DNA from: Saccharothrix luteola
GTDB lineage: Bacteria; Actinomycetota; Actinomycetes; Mycobacteriales; Pseudonocardiaceae
DNA: 64,000 nucleotides
Assembly (NCBI RefSeq): GCF_020859565.1
Contig: NZ_JAJHUO010000044.1
Span: 23,661 to 87,660, forward strand
Reading direction: 5' to 3'
The position numbers and the translations under genes are program-made. Shown here piece after piece: positions 50,173 to 60,389 of this stretch (its first letter is position 1; each line of letters opens with the position of its first letter). A model generated the notes under the pieces. That model did no database searches. It saw only the letters and a list, made by a program, of their open reading frames with translations, and was not told the origin of the DNA.

Positions 50173-50789
50173 TCAGCTGGAGCGGGCCGCGAAGCGGGTC
50201 GGGCGGTCGGTGAACGGGGCGTCGGAGGGGCGCCCCGTTCCGCCGCCGGTGACCACGGCGTGCGCGGCGAGCAGCCCGGACACGGCGGGGCCGTTGACGA
50301 TCTCCCCGGCCAGGACCATGTCCACCGCCTCGGCCAACGGGAAGCTCTTCGCCTCCAGGTCGGCCTCCTCCTCGCCCTGCACGTCGCGATCGACCTCGGT
50401 GAGCCCACGAGCCAGGAACACCCGCACCACCTCGTCGGTGAACCCGGGTGACACGGCAACGTCCACCAACGTCACCCACTCCGACGCCGCGAGCCCGACC
50501 TCCTCGGCCAGCTCCCGCTCCGCGGCGGCCAGCGGCGTCTCGTCACCCGCGTCCAACAACCCGGCCGGCAGCTCCCAGAGCCGCCGGCCCAGCGGGTGCC
50601 GGTACTGGTGGATCAACCTCACCGCACCGGCCTCGTCCAAGGCCACCACCGCCACCGCGCCGAGGTGTTCCACCACCTCGCGCGATGCCGTACCGCCACC
50701 AGGCATGGCGACCTCGTCCACCCGCAACGCGACGACGCGCCCGACGTGCACGTCCCGCGACGAAACAGTCCCGAACTCGTGCCGAGGAG

Positions 50790-50793
<4 letters not shown>
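50173..50793 (-). CDS. ADP-ribose pyrophosphatase-like Nudix hydrolase (Rv1700-like)
   Basis: This 206-residue Nudix protein has the Nudix box GLLDAGDETPLAAAERELAE followed by EVGL, with the catalytic REL-EE helix intact and an ADP-ribose-type preceding motif (YRHPLGRRLWELPAG). It should hydrolyse ADP-ribose or similar nucleotide sugars. The spacing before the box has one residue more than the textbook pattern, as I also recall for Rv1700. The GTG at 50793 overlaps the pyrG stop (GTGA), so the pair is co-translated, as in mycobacteria. Confidence 0.9.
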
Positions 50794-52478
<1,685 letters not shown>

Positions 52479-52679
52479 CAAGGAGGCTCCCCGTGGTCTG
52501 GATGTCCGCTAGGGGCCGGCTGCGGTGGTTCCGCACAGCTCAGCGCCCTGTCCACGGGCCCTAACGCTAACACGCCGCCGGTCACCCAGCGCGCCGGCGG
52601 GCAGGCAAGCCTGTCACTCGGATGGCCTAGGGTGGCTCGAACAGGCGACCGCGCCGCCGCGAACCCGGCGGAAATCGGA

Positions 52680-52720
52680 CGAGAACCGAACGAGAACCGG
52701 GCGAAAACCAGGCGAGAACA
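52680..52720. repeat. Tandem 11-bp repeat, about four units
   Basis: Units CGAGAACCGAA, CGAGAACCGGG, CGAAAACCAGG and CGAGAACACG follow each other without gaps. They are unusually A-rich for this genome. Confidence 0.65.
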
Positions 52721-52798
52721 CGCGCGAACGCCCGGCTGCCAGGCGGGAACCGCACGGCGGCCTGCCCACCCGGTCGGGAGTGCGGCTTCCCTCCGGGC

Positions 52799-52893
52799 CA
52801 CCCGACCAGCCCCGCAGCACCCGACCAGCCCAAAGCACCCGACCAGCCCAGCGCAGCCGATTAGCCCGAGCGCACCCGACCAGCCCGAGCACG
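52799..52893. repeat. Tandem 18-19-bp repeat, about five units
   Basis: The core CACCCGACCAGCCC recurs five times with a 4-5-bp variable tail; the fourth unit is changed to CAGCCGATTAGCCC. Tails differ (CGCAG, AAAG, AGCG, GAGCG), so the period alternates between 18 and 19 bp. Confidence 0.7.
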
Positions 52894-52922
52894 CCGGATG
52901 CCCGGCGCCGCGACCCAGCGGC

Positions 52923-53861
52923 TCAGCCGGACGCGCCCGGCGCGGGGCCTTCGGCGTTGCCCGCCACCCCGTACCGGCCCGCCTTGCCCTCCACCTGCTC
53001 ACGCAGCGCGAGCACCACCACCACGCGCCCGGCCGCCGTGCCCGCGTGGTCCACGGTGGACAGCACGGAGGTCGCCGCCGTGTCCGCCCGCACGACACCG
53101 ACCGCGCCCGTGCCGTCGGCCGACCCGTCGCCGCCCGCCAGCACCGCACCCGCCCCGGACCGGTCGAGCTGGGTGGCGAACCGCCCCACCACCGCCGCCC
53201 GGTCGGCCGCCGAGTCGCCCGTGACCGCGCCGCCGGTCAGCACCACGGCCAGCTGCGCGGCCCGCAACCCCTGATCCGCCTTGACGAATCCCGCGCTGGA
53301 CAGCCCGCCCAGCGCCGCCGCCAGCTCGTCCGGCGTGGCCTGCGGCCGGCTGTCGTCCTTGTCGAGCAGCAGCACGGCGCCGAGCAGCCCGCCCGCCCTC
53401 GTGCCGGGATCGCCGCCGGTCGGCAGCACGGTGCCCGCCGGCTGGAGCCGGGCGACCAGGTCGAGCAGCTGGTCGGCCTTGTCCGGATCGGTGAACGACT
53501 CGGTGAGCTGGAGCTCGCCGGTGACCGTCGCGCCCGCCGACCGCAGCAGCTCCGTCACCGCGTCCCGGTCGTCCGGCTCGGCGCCCGCGGTGGTGACCAG
53601 CAGGACGGTCCGGTCCGCCAGCTGCCCCTTCACGGCCAGCGGCCCGACGGTGCTCGCGAACCGGTCCGCGTCGGCGAGCCGGGCGTCCAGGCCGTTGCGC
53701 TCCGACTGCAACGCGGCGACCTCCCGACCCAGCTGGCCGTTGTCCTCGTTGAGCCCGGACAGCAGCCTGCCGCTGATCGCGGTCGAGCCGAGCACCACCC
53801 CCACGGCCAGGGCCAGGAACACCGCGGTGATGGAGACGATGTGGTAGCGCAGCGAGATCAC
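52923..53861 (-). CDS. steB: SteB/MctB-family membrane protein (Rv1698-like)
   Basis: This 312-residue protein has one N-terminal membrane helix (RYHIVSITAVFLALAVGVVL GSTAI region), a coiled coil (LNEDNGQLGREVAALQSERN) and a large extracytoplasmic alpha/beta domain. In corynebacteria SteB works with SteA in daughter-cell separation; the mycobacterial homologue MctB was linked to copper release, so both names appear in annotations. The GTG at 53861 overlaps the steA stop (GTGA). A Gly/Ala-rich tail ends the protein. Confidence 0.88.
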   Translation of the reverse strand: MISLRYHIVSITAVFLALAVGVVLGSTAISGRLLSGLNEDNGQLGREVAALQSERNGLDARLADADRFASTVGPLAVKGQLADRTVLLVTTAGAEPDDRDAVTELLRSAGATVTGELQLTESFTDPDKADQLLDLVARLQPAGTVLPTGGDPGTRAGGLLGAVLLLDKDDSRPQATPDELAAALGGLSSAGFVKADQGLRAAQLAVVLTGGAVTGDSAADRAAVVGRFATQLDRSGAGAVLAGGDGSADGTGAVGVVRADTAATSVLSTVDHAGTAAGRVVVVLALREQVEGKAGRYGVAGNAEGPAPGASG

Positions 53862-55042
53862 CCGAACAACCCCCTGAACCAGTCGACGACGGATCGGAAC
53901 GCGTCGGCCGCGAGGTCCACGTAGACCTGGCCGACCCCGGACACGGCCAGCGCGGCGACCATCGCCGCCACCGCGGCCAGCACCAGCAGGACGACCAGCC
54001 CCGACGACACCCGGCCGCGGTGCAGGGTCGCGACGGCGTGCCCGTCCACGAGCTTGTTGCCGAGCTTGAGCCGGGTGAGGAACGTCGAGGGCGTCGACCC
54101 GGCGTTGCCCCGGTCCAGGAACTCCCGCAGGCCGGCCTGCAGCCCCACGGTCACCACCAGGGAGGCGCCGTGCGCCTCGGCCAGCAGCAGCGCCAGGTCC
54201 TCGGCGTTGCCGGTCGCGGGGAACGTCACCGCGCCGATGCCCAGGTCCTGGATGCGCTCCAGGCCGGGCGCGTGGCCGTCGACCTGCGCGGGCACCACGA
54301 CCTCCGAGCCGGACCGCAACGTCGCGGTGGCGATGGCGTCCGGGTCTCCGACGATCACGTCCGGGTGGAACCCGGCGTCGTGCAGGGTGTCCGCGCCCGC
54401 GTCCACGCCGATCAGCACCGGCCGGTGCTCGCGGATGTAGCGGCGCAGCTTGCGCAGCTCCTCGGCGTGCCGGGGACCGCCCGCGACGACCAGCACCTGC
54501 CGGTCGCGGATCGGCACGAACAGCTCGGGCACGCCGATGCCGTCCAGCAGCAGCGCCCGCTCCCGGCGCAGGAACTCGATCGTGTTCGCGGAGAACGCCT
54601 CCAGCTGGGCGGCCATGCCCGCCTTCGCCTCGATCATCGCGTCGGCGATCGACTCGGCGTCCTGCGCGACGCCGCGCGCGACCTCCTTGTCGCCGACGAA
54701 CACCGCGCCGTCGTGCAGCCGCAGCTTCGTGCCGTCCTTGAGCTCGCGCAGCACCGCCGTGCCGACGCCGTCGATCAGCGGGACGCCCGCCTCGACCAGC
54801 AGCTCCGGGCCGAGGTTCGGGAACCGGCCGGAGATGGACGTGGACGCGTTGACCACGCCCACCACCCCCGCGTGCACGAGGGCCTCGGCGGTGCGGCGGT
54901 CGATGTCGACGTGGTCGAGGACCGCGACGTCACCGGGACTCAGCCGGCGCAGCAGGTCGCCCGAGCGGCGGTCGACGCGCGCCACACCGGTGACGCCTGG
55001 CAGTTCGTGGTGCGCGCGGCCGAGCAACCCGGAGAGCTTCAT
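53858..55042 (-). CDS. steA: Cytokinetic-ring-associated protein SteA (Rv1697-like)
   Basis: This 394-residue protein has the SteA core with GDVAVLDHVDIDRRTAEALV and VGVVNASTSISGRFPNLGPE. A thiamin-pyrophosphokinase-like region has LIGVDAGADTLHDAGFHPDV then IVGDPDAI. One C-terminal membrane helix (SSGLVVLLVLAAVAAMVAAL) and an amphipathic tail follow. It is expected at the division site, acting with SteB on peptidoglycan separation. The ATG at 55042 matches the family start; a GTG at 55060 would add six residues. Confidence 0.9.
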   Translation of the reverse strand: MKLSGLLGRAHHELPGVTGVARVDRRSGDLLRRLSPGDVAVLDHVDIDRRTAEALVHAGVVGVVNASTSISGRFPNLGPELLVEAGVPLIDGVGTAVLRELKDGTKLRLHDGAVFVGDKEVARGVAQDAESIADAMIEAKAGMAAQLEAFSANTIEFLRRERALLLDGIGVPELFVPIRDRQVLVVAGGPRHAEELRKLRRYIREHRPVLIGVDAGADTLHDAGFHPDVIVGDPDAIATATLRSGSEVVVPAQVDGHAPGLERIQDLGIGAVTFPATGNAEDLALLLAEAHGASLVVTVGLQAGLREFLDRGNAGSTPSTFLTRLKLGNKLVDGHAVATLHRGRVSSGLVVLLVLAAVAAMVAALAVSGVGQVYVDLAADAFRSVVDWFRGLFG

Positions 55043-55117
55043 GGACCGATGGTGACTCACGTCGCGCGCGGTCGGCGGCCAACACGCCGAGCCGATCCGG
55101 GCTGGTCAGTGACGCCA

Positions 55118-55876
55118 CTAATCCACAGTGGACGGATTACCCCCGGTAGGGTGACGTCGTGGGTCGGCCGCCGCTCCCGGCGCTCCGGGCGGTCGTGGCA
55201 GGTCGGCCACGGGCGGCAGCTCGGCCACCGGGGGCGCCACCGGACCGGCCGGCGGGACGGGTTCACCCGGAGGGACGTCGAGCTCGGACACGGGGATGGC
55301 GATGCCGAACGGCGGCGTGTCGTCGTCCGCCACCTGGTACACCGACACCCCGGTGGGCCGCGGCACGCGTGCCGGCCAGTCGTGCGCCGCCACCGCGCCG
55401 ACGAGCATCGCCAGCGCGGACGCGGCGATCAGCCACGTGCCCGTGCCGACGAACTCCTTGTGGCTGACCATGGGCGGCGGGTCGATGCTGAACAGCGTCC
55501 GCAACGTCTCCACCGCGGCCCACAGCGTGCCGACGAGCACCCCGACCGCCGCGAGCACGCCGAACCGGCCGACCGCCGCGAGCAGCGGCGAGCGCAGTTG
55601 CAGCACCGCGCCGACCGCGGCGAGGACGGCGGCGAACACCAGTCCGTAGCCGTAGACGGGGAAGTCGAACCCGACGCCGTCCGGGTTCCGCGACTGCGGT
55701 TCCTCCACGTACTCCCAGCCGGTGAGCGCCATCAGCCGGCGCATCCCGTTCGGGACCGAGTCGTCCAGCCCCGGCCGCACGGAGGTCTCCACCCCGTACA
55801 GCTCGAACAACGAGCCCAACACCACCATCAGCGCACCCGCGCCGATGGTCAGGACGGCGAACGCGCGCCGGGTCAT
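55118..55876 (-). CDS. Four-helix membrane protein, paralogue of the next upstream gene
   Basis: This 252-residue protein has hydrophobic segments at about 5-25, 75-95, 100-125 and 145-165. It has a Pro-rich cytoplasmic tail and the motif DDDTPPFGIAIPVSELDVPP near residue 195. I do not recognise a family. The neighbour at 56013 has the same order of parts and a matching tail motif, so the two arose by duplication. They lie between recN and steA, which are adjacent in mycobacteria. GGAGG lies 11 nt before the ATG. Confidence 0.7.
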   Translation of the reverse strand: MTRRAFAVLTIGAGALMVVLGSLFELYGVETSVRPGLDDSVPNGMRRLMALTGWEYVEEPQSRNPDGVGFDFPVYGYGLVFAAVLAAVGAVLQLRSPLLAAVGRFGVLAAVGVLVGTLWAAVETLRTLFSIDPPPMVSHKEFVGTGTWLIAASALAMLVGAVAAHDWPARVPRPTGVSVYQVADDDTPPFGIAIPVSELDVPPGEPVPPAGPVAPPVAELPPVADLPRPPGAPGAAADPRRHPTGGNPSTVD

Positions 55877-56012
55877 GTGGCCTGCTCCTCCGTGCTCGGT
55901 GGCGTACCGCGGCCCGGCGGACCGACCACTCCACACCTACCAGCAAAGCCGGGACGGGCGCCGTCGCCAACGGCCGACCGGGTGCGGTTTCCGTCCCGGC
56001 CCGCCGCGCCCG

Positions 56013-56642
56013 TCACTGGCGGCGGTCGTCGTACCGGGGGTCCGGGAGCCGCGCGACCTCGACCTCGACCACCGGGATGCCGAACGGCGGGGTGTCCGTG
56101 TCGTCGTCCTCGACGCCGTCCACCCGGTAGACCACGGGTCCTTCCGGGCGCGGCTCGGGCCGCCGGGCGTGCAGCAGCACGACGCCGACCACGGCGACCA
56201 CCACGGACGCGCCCAGCACCACGATGCCCTCGCCGACGTCCACGGTGTAGCCGCCGTCGTCGGGATCTCGCGACGCGTTGCCCGCCGCGGACATGACGAC
56301 CGCCGACGCGGCCCACACCGCACCGGCGAGCAGGCCGGTCCCTCCGACCGCGAGGTAGCGGGAGGCCAGGCGCTGGCTCTCCGGCAGGAACACCAGGGCC
56401 ACCGCGACGGCCAGCAGCACGGCCGCCACCACGATCGGCACCCCGTACTGGGGGCTCTGCACGGGGCCGAAGTCCATGCCCTCCGGCACGTTGGTGAAGA
56501 CGTAGTCCCACGAGGTCGCCGTGACCATCGGTGCCATGCCGACGTGGTCGTTGCCCTCCTGGTACAGCGGCAGGAACGTGCCGACCACGGCCCCGACGCC
56601 GGCCACCAGCAGCAGGACCGCGCCGAGCAGCCGTCTGCTCAC
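56013..56642 (-). CDS. Four-helix membrane protein, paralogue of the next downstream gene
   Basis: This 209-residue protein has hydrophobic segments at about 5-25, 68-88, 95-117 and 135-155, and an extracytoplasmic loop with TSWDYVFTNVPEGMDFGPVQ. The tail contains DDDTDTPPFGIPVVEVEVAR, matching DDDTPPFGIAIPV in the neighbour. No known family. The GTG at 56642 overlaps the recN stop (GTGA), so it is translated with recN. Confidence 0.7.
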   Translation of the reverse strand: MSRRLLGAVLLLVAGVGAVVGTFLPLYQEGNDHVGMAPMVTATSWDYVFTNVPEGMDFGPVQSPQYGVPIVVAAVLLAVAVALVFLPESQRLASRYLAVGGTGLLAGAVWAASAVVMSAAGNASRDPDDGGYTVDVGEGIVVLGASVVVAVVGVVLLHARRPEPRPEGPVVYRVDGVEDDDTDTPPFGIPVVEVEVARLPDPRYDDRRQ

Positions 56643-58420
56643 TTCTTCTTCGCCTTGCGCCTCACCACGGGCACGGTGTCCTTGTCGGCCTTCGCCGCCG
56701 CGAGCAGCTCCTCGGCGTGCGCGCGGCCGGTGTCGGTGGAGTCCATGCCGGCGAGCATCCGGGCCAGCTCGACCACGCGCTGCGACTCGTCCAGCTTGCG
56801 CACGCCGCTGCGGGTGAGCACGCCGTCCGCGGTCTTGTCCACCACCAGGTGCCGGTCGGCGAACGCGGCGACCTGCGGCAGGTGCGTGACCACGATGACC
56901 TGGTGGCTGCGCGCCAACCGGGCCAGCCTGCGGCCCACCTCGACCGCGGCCCGGCCGCCGACACCGGCGTCGACCTCGTCGAACACCAGCGTGGGCACCG
57001 GGTCGGAGTGCGACAGCACGACCTCCAGCGCCAGCATCACCCGCGACAGCTCACCGCCGGACGCGCCCTTGTGCACCGGCAGCGCGGGCGCGCCGGGGTG
57101 CGCGATCAGCCGCAGCTCCACGTCGTCGACACCGCTCGCGCCGGCGTGCAGCAACTGCGCGCCCACCTTCAACGCCTGCGAGTCGCCCTGCTCGGCCACC
57201 CTGGGCCGCACCGCGACCTCGACCGTGGCGTGCGGCATGGCCAGGCCGGTCAGCTCGTCCGACACCGCCTTGCCCAGCTCCTCGGCCGCGGCGACCCGTT
57301 CAGCGGTCACCTGCGCCGCGTACCCGGCCAGCTCCACGGCCAGCTCGTCGCGCCGCGCGGCCAACGCCGCCAACGCCTCGTCCGACGTGTCCAACCCGGC
57401 CAGCCGCGACGACGCGTCCTGCGCCCACGCGATCACGCCGTCCACGTCGGCGGCGTACTTGCGGGTCAACGACTTCAGCTCGGACTGGCGGGCGAGCACC
57501 TGCTCCAACCGCGCCGGGTCCGCGTCCAGGTGCTCCAGGTACGAGGCGATCTCCGCGCCGACGTCGGCGAGCAGCGTCTCCGCCTCCACCAGCCGCGGCT
57601 CCAGGTCGCGCAGCTTCGGGTCGTCCGAGGCCGTCAGCCGCCGCCGCGCCTCGCCGATCAGGCCTAGCGCGCCGGGCACGTCCGGGTCGCCGTCCGGCGA
57701 GCCCGCCACCGCGTACTGCGCGCCGGACGCGGCCTCGCGCAACTGGTCGGCGTCGGCGAGCCGGCGCGCCTCGGCGACCAGCTCCTCGTCCTCGCCGGGC
57801 TTCGGGTCGATCGAGCCGATCTCGGTCAGCCCGTGCCGCAGCATCTCGGCCTCGCGCGCCAGCTCGTGCGACCGCGCGGTGCGCTCGGTCAGCTCGGTCG
57901 CCACCCGCAGCCACTCGTCGCGGACCTTCCGGTAGGACCGCAGCGGCTCGGCGACCTCGTCACCGGCGAACCGGTCCAGGACGGCGCGCTGCTCGGCCGG
58001 CCGCAGCAGCCGCAGCTGGTCGTTCTGCCCGTGCACCGCGATCAGCTGCTCGGCCAGCTCGGACAGCACGCCGACCGGCACGGAACGGCCGCCGAGGTGG
58101 GCCCGGGAACGCCCGTCCGCGCCGACGGTGCGGATCGCGATCACGCTGCCGTCGTCGTCGGGCTCGCCGCCGACCTCCTCGGCCACCTTCGCCGCCGGAC
58201 TGCCCGCGGGCGCCTGGAACCGCCCCTCGACCACCGCCTTGTCCGCGCCGTTGCGCACGCGGGACGCCTCGGCCCGACCACCGCTCAACAGGTGGAGCCC
58301 GGTCACGACCATCGTCTTGCCCGCGCCGGTCTCACCCGTCACCACGGTGAAACCGGCATCGAGCTCAAGGGTGGCCTCGTCGATCACACCGAGGCCCTGG
58401 ATGCGCATCTCGGCCAGCAC
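56639..58420 (-). CDS. recN: DNA repair protein RecN
   Basis: This 593-residue SMC-like ATPase has MRIQGLGVIDEATLELDAGF, Walker A VVTGETGAGKTMVV, a long coiled-coil middle, signature GASGGELSRVMLALE and Walker B PTLVFDEVDAGVGGRAAVEV. It acts at double-strand breaks in recombination repair. The GTG at 58420 is chosen because the family start (LAEMRIQ) lies there; a TAGTGT box 7 nt upstream suggests a leaderless transcript. No LexA-type box was seen. Confidence 0.94.
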   Translation of the reverse strand: MLAEMRIQGLGVIDEATLELDAGFTVVTGETGAGKTMVVTGLHLLSGGRAEASRVRNGADKAVVEGRFQAPAGSPAAKVAEEVGGEPDDDGSVIAIRTVGADGRSRAHLGGRSVPVGVLSELAEQLIAVHGQNDQLRLLRPAEQRAVLDRFAGDEVAEPLRSYRKVRDEWLRVATELTERTARSHELAREAEMLRHGLTEIGSIDPKPGEDEELVAEARRLADADQLREAASGAQYAVAGSPDGDPDVPGALGLIGEARRRLTASDDPKLRDLEPRLVEAETLLADVGAEIASYLEHLDADPARLEQVLARQSELKSLTRKYAADVDGVIAWAQDASSRLAGLDTSDEALAALAARRDELAVELAGYAAQVTAERVAAAEELGKAVSDELTGLAMPHATVEVAVRPRVAEQGDSQALKVGAQLLHAGASGVDDVELRLIAHPGAPALPVHKGASGGELSRVMLALEVVLSHSDPVPTLVFDEVDAGVGGRAAVEVGRRLARLARSHQVIVVTHLPQVAAFADRHLVVDKTADGVLTRSGVRKLDESQRVVELARMLAGMDSTDTGRAHAEELLAAAKADKDTVPVVRRKAKKK

Positions 58421-58433
58421 GCACGGAACACTA
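58421..58433 (-). promoter_or_regulatory. Candidate -10 box for a leaderless recN transcript
   Basis: On the minus strand TAGTGT (58433-58428) is followed by 7 nt and then the GTG at 58420, with no Shine-Dalgarno. It has the same layout as the boxes at 3546 and 48630. Confidence 0.45.
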
Positions 58434-58495
58434 CTGGGCGACGCGGACAAAGCGTGTGCTCGGGGGCGGGTGTCCCCGTGTCGATCACGCCGGCC

Positions 58496-59389
58496 TCACT
58501 TGGCCGACGGACCCCGCCACCCCTGCACCGGCAGCTCGAACTTCTCCACCAGCCGGTCGGTGAACGGACCCGGCCGCAACCGGACCAGCCGCAACGGCGT
58601 GCGACCGCCGACCACCTCCACCCGCGCCCCCGGCGGCAGGTTCACCGTGCGGCGACCGTCCGCGCACAGCACCGCCGGATGACCCTCCGGGTCGACCTCC
58701 AGCGCCACCACGGACGCCGGCGACACCACCAGGGGCCGGGCGAACAGCGCGTGCGCGTTGCTCGGCACCACCAGCAGCGCCTGCACGTCCGGCCACACCA
58801 CCGGCCCGCCCGCGGAGAACGCGTACGCCGTCGACCCGGTCGGGGTCGCCACCAGCACGCCGTCGCAGCCGAACGCCGACACCGGCCGCCCGTCCACCTC
58901 CACCACGACGTCCAGGATCCGCTCCCGGGTGCTCTTCTCCACGCTGGCCTCGTTGAGCGCCCACGTGCCCTCCAGCACCTCGCCGTCGACCGACGCGGTG
59001 ATGTCGAGCGTCATCCGCTCCTCGACCTCGTAGTCCCGGTCGACGACGTGCTTGATCGCCTCGTACAGCGCGTCGGAGTCGGCCTCGGCCAGGAAACCGA
59101 CCCGGCCCAGGTTCACCCCCAGCACCGGCACGCCCGCCGCCCGCGCCAGCTCCGCGGCGCGCAGCAGCGTGCCGTCACCGCCCAGCACGAACACCAGCTC
59201 GGTGCCCTCGGCGGCCTTGTCGTCGGCCAGCACGACCTGCGTGAAGCACGACGGGTCCAGCTCCGGCGCCTCGTCCTCCAGCACCCGCAGCTTCACCCCG
59301 CCCGCCGCGAACCGCGCCGCGACCTCCTGCGCCACCAGCACGTTGCTGCGCCGTCCGGTGTGGACGACGAGCAGGATCTCCCTCGTCAC
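58496..59389 (-). CDS. nadK: NAD kinase
   Basis: This 297-residue kinase phosphorylates NAD to NADP. It has the opening ILLVVHTGRR, the GGDGT motif in VFVLGGDGTLLRAAELARA, VNLGRVGFLAE, the WALNEASVEKS substrate loop and CDGVLVATPTGSTAYAFSAG. The GTG at 59389 has GAGG at 9-nt spacing. The GTG at 59404 overlaps the tlyA stop and also has a good site, and would add five residues. It lies between tlyA and recN, as in mycobacteria. Confidence 0.94.
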   Translation of the reverse strand: MTREILLVVHTGRRSNVLVAQEVAARFAAGGVKLRVLEDEAPELDPSCFTQVVLADDKAAEGTELVFVLGGDGTLLRAAELARAAGVPVLGVNLGRVGFLAEADSDALYEAIKHVVDRDYEVEERMTLDITASVDGEVLEGTWALNEASVEKSTRERILDVVVEVDGRPVSAFGCDGVLVATPTGSTAYAFSAGGPVVWPDVQALLVVPSNAHALFARPLVVSPASVVALEVDPEGHPAVLCADGRRTVNLPPGARVEVVGGRTPLRLVRLRPGPFTDRLVEKFELPVQGWRGPSAK

Positions 59390-59400
59390 TGGACCCGTCC

Positions 59401-60207
59401 TCACTGGGGACCTTCCGCTACGGCGGCGCGCACGAGCGCGGTGGCGTCCGCCGCGTCGAGGGGCTCGCCCCGGCGCAGCCAGACGAAGAACTCGACGTTG
59501 CCCGACGGACCGGGCAGCGGGCTCGCGGTGACGCCGTGCAGGCGCAGGCCGAGCCCGGCGGCGGACGCGACCACGTCCAGCACCGCCTCGGCCCGCAGCT
59601 CCGGGTCCCGCACCACGCCACCCGAACCGAGGCGTTCCTTCCCGACTTCGAACTGGGGTTTCACCATCGGCAGCAAGTCGCCCTCCTCGTCGAGGCACGC
59701 GGCCAGCGCCGGAAGCACCAGCCTCAACGAGATGAACGACAGATCGGCCACCACCAGTTCAACCGGACCGCCGATGTCCTCGGGCGTCAACGAACGCACG
59801 TTCGTCTTGTCCTTGACCACTACCCGGTCGTCGGTGCGCAACCGCCAGTCCAGCAGCCCGCGGCCGACGTCGGCCGCGACGACCTGCCGCGCGCCCGCGC
59901 GCAGCAGCACGTCGGTGAACCCGCCGGTGGACGCGCCCGCGTCCAGGCACCGCCTGCCCTCGACGTCGACCCCGTCGAACGCCTCCAGCGCGCCGACGAG
60001 CTTGTGCGCGCCCCGCGAGGCGTAGTTCGGGTCGTCGGTCTCGCGGACCACCAGCGCGGTGTCCAGCTCGACGGCGGTGGCGGGTTTCGTGGCGACGGAG
60101 CCGCGGACGGTGACCCGGCCCTCGGCGACGAGTTGGCTCGCGTGCTCCCGTGACCTGGCCAGCCCGCGGCGGACCAGTTCGGCGTCCAGCCGAGCCCTGC
60201 GCGGCAC
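59401..60207 (-). CDS. tlyA: TlyA family rRNA 2'-O-methyltransferase/hemolysin
   Basis: This 268-residue protein has an N-terminal S4 RNA-binding domain (RLDAELVRRGLARSREHASQ, LVAEGRVTVRG) and an FtsJ-like methyltransferase domain with CLDAGASTGGFTDVLLRAGA. Catalytic Lys/Asp/Lys/Glu positions are spread through DLSFISLRL and VKPQFEVGKE. In mycobacteria TlyA methylates 16S and 23S rRNA and affects capreomycin sensitivity. The start is GTG at 60207, 3 bp after the small upstream gene. Confidence 0.93.
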   Translation of the reverse strand: MPRRARLDAELVRRGLARSREHASQLVAEGRVTVRGSVATKPATAVELDTALVVRETDDPNYASRGAHKLVGALEAFDGVDVEGRRCLDAGASTGGFTDVLLRAGARQVVAADVGRGLLDWRLRTDDRVVVKDKTNVRSLTPEDIGGPVELVVADLSFISLRLVLPALAACLDEEGDLLPMVKPQFEVGKERLGSGGVVRDPELRAEAVLDVVASAAGLGLRLHGVTASPLPGPSGNVEFFVWLRRGEPLDAADATALVRAAVAEGPQ

Positions 60208-60210
60208 CGG

Positions 60211-60384
60211 TCAGACCTTGTCGATGGTGGACAACGCGGCCGTCAACGCCGTGTGCGCGTCGTCGAACCGGGCCACGTGCTCGACCACGTCCAGCGCGTC
60301 CAGCCCGTCGAGAGCGGCCAGGGCGTCGTCGATCCCGGCCACGGGATCACGCGGCGGACCGGGGAGGGGAACCTCGAAGCTCAC
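60211..60384 (-). CDS. Small conserved protein (Rv1693-like), 57 residues
   Basis: This 57-residue acidic helical protein has a short Pro-rich start (FEVPLPGPPRDP), then DDALAALDGLDALDVVEHVA and FDDAHTALTAALSTIDKV. M. tuberculosis has a protein of the same size in the same place between the HAD phosphatase and tlyA, which supports it as real. Function is unknown. The GTG at 60384 lies 5 bp after the phosphatase stop, and its stop 3 bp before tlyA, so all are one operon. Confidence 0.75.
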   Translation of the reverse strand: MSFEVPLPGPPRDPVAGIDDALAALDGLDALDVVEHVARFDDAHTALTAALSTIDKV

Positions 60385-60389
60385 AGGAT

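Larger units (their letters stand above)
52479..52922. other. Repeat-rich intergenic region upstream of pyrG
   Basis: The 444 bp between steB and pyrG carry the pyrG promoter region and two separate tandem repeats (described as their own features). Many frames cross it but all are artefacts of the repeats; repeat lengths of 18 and 19 bp break any single frame. No tRNA or clear -35/-10 pair was found. Confidence 0.5.
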
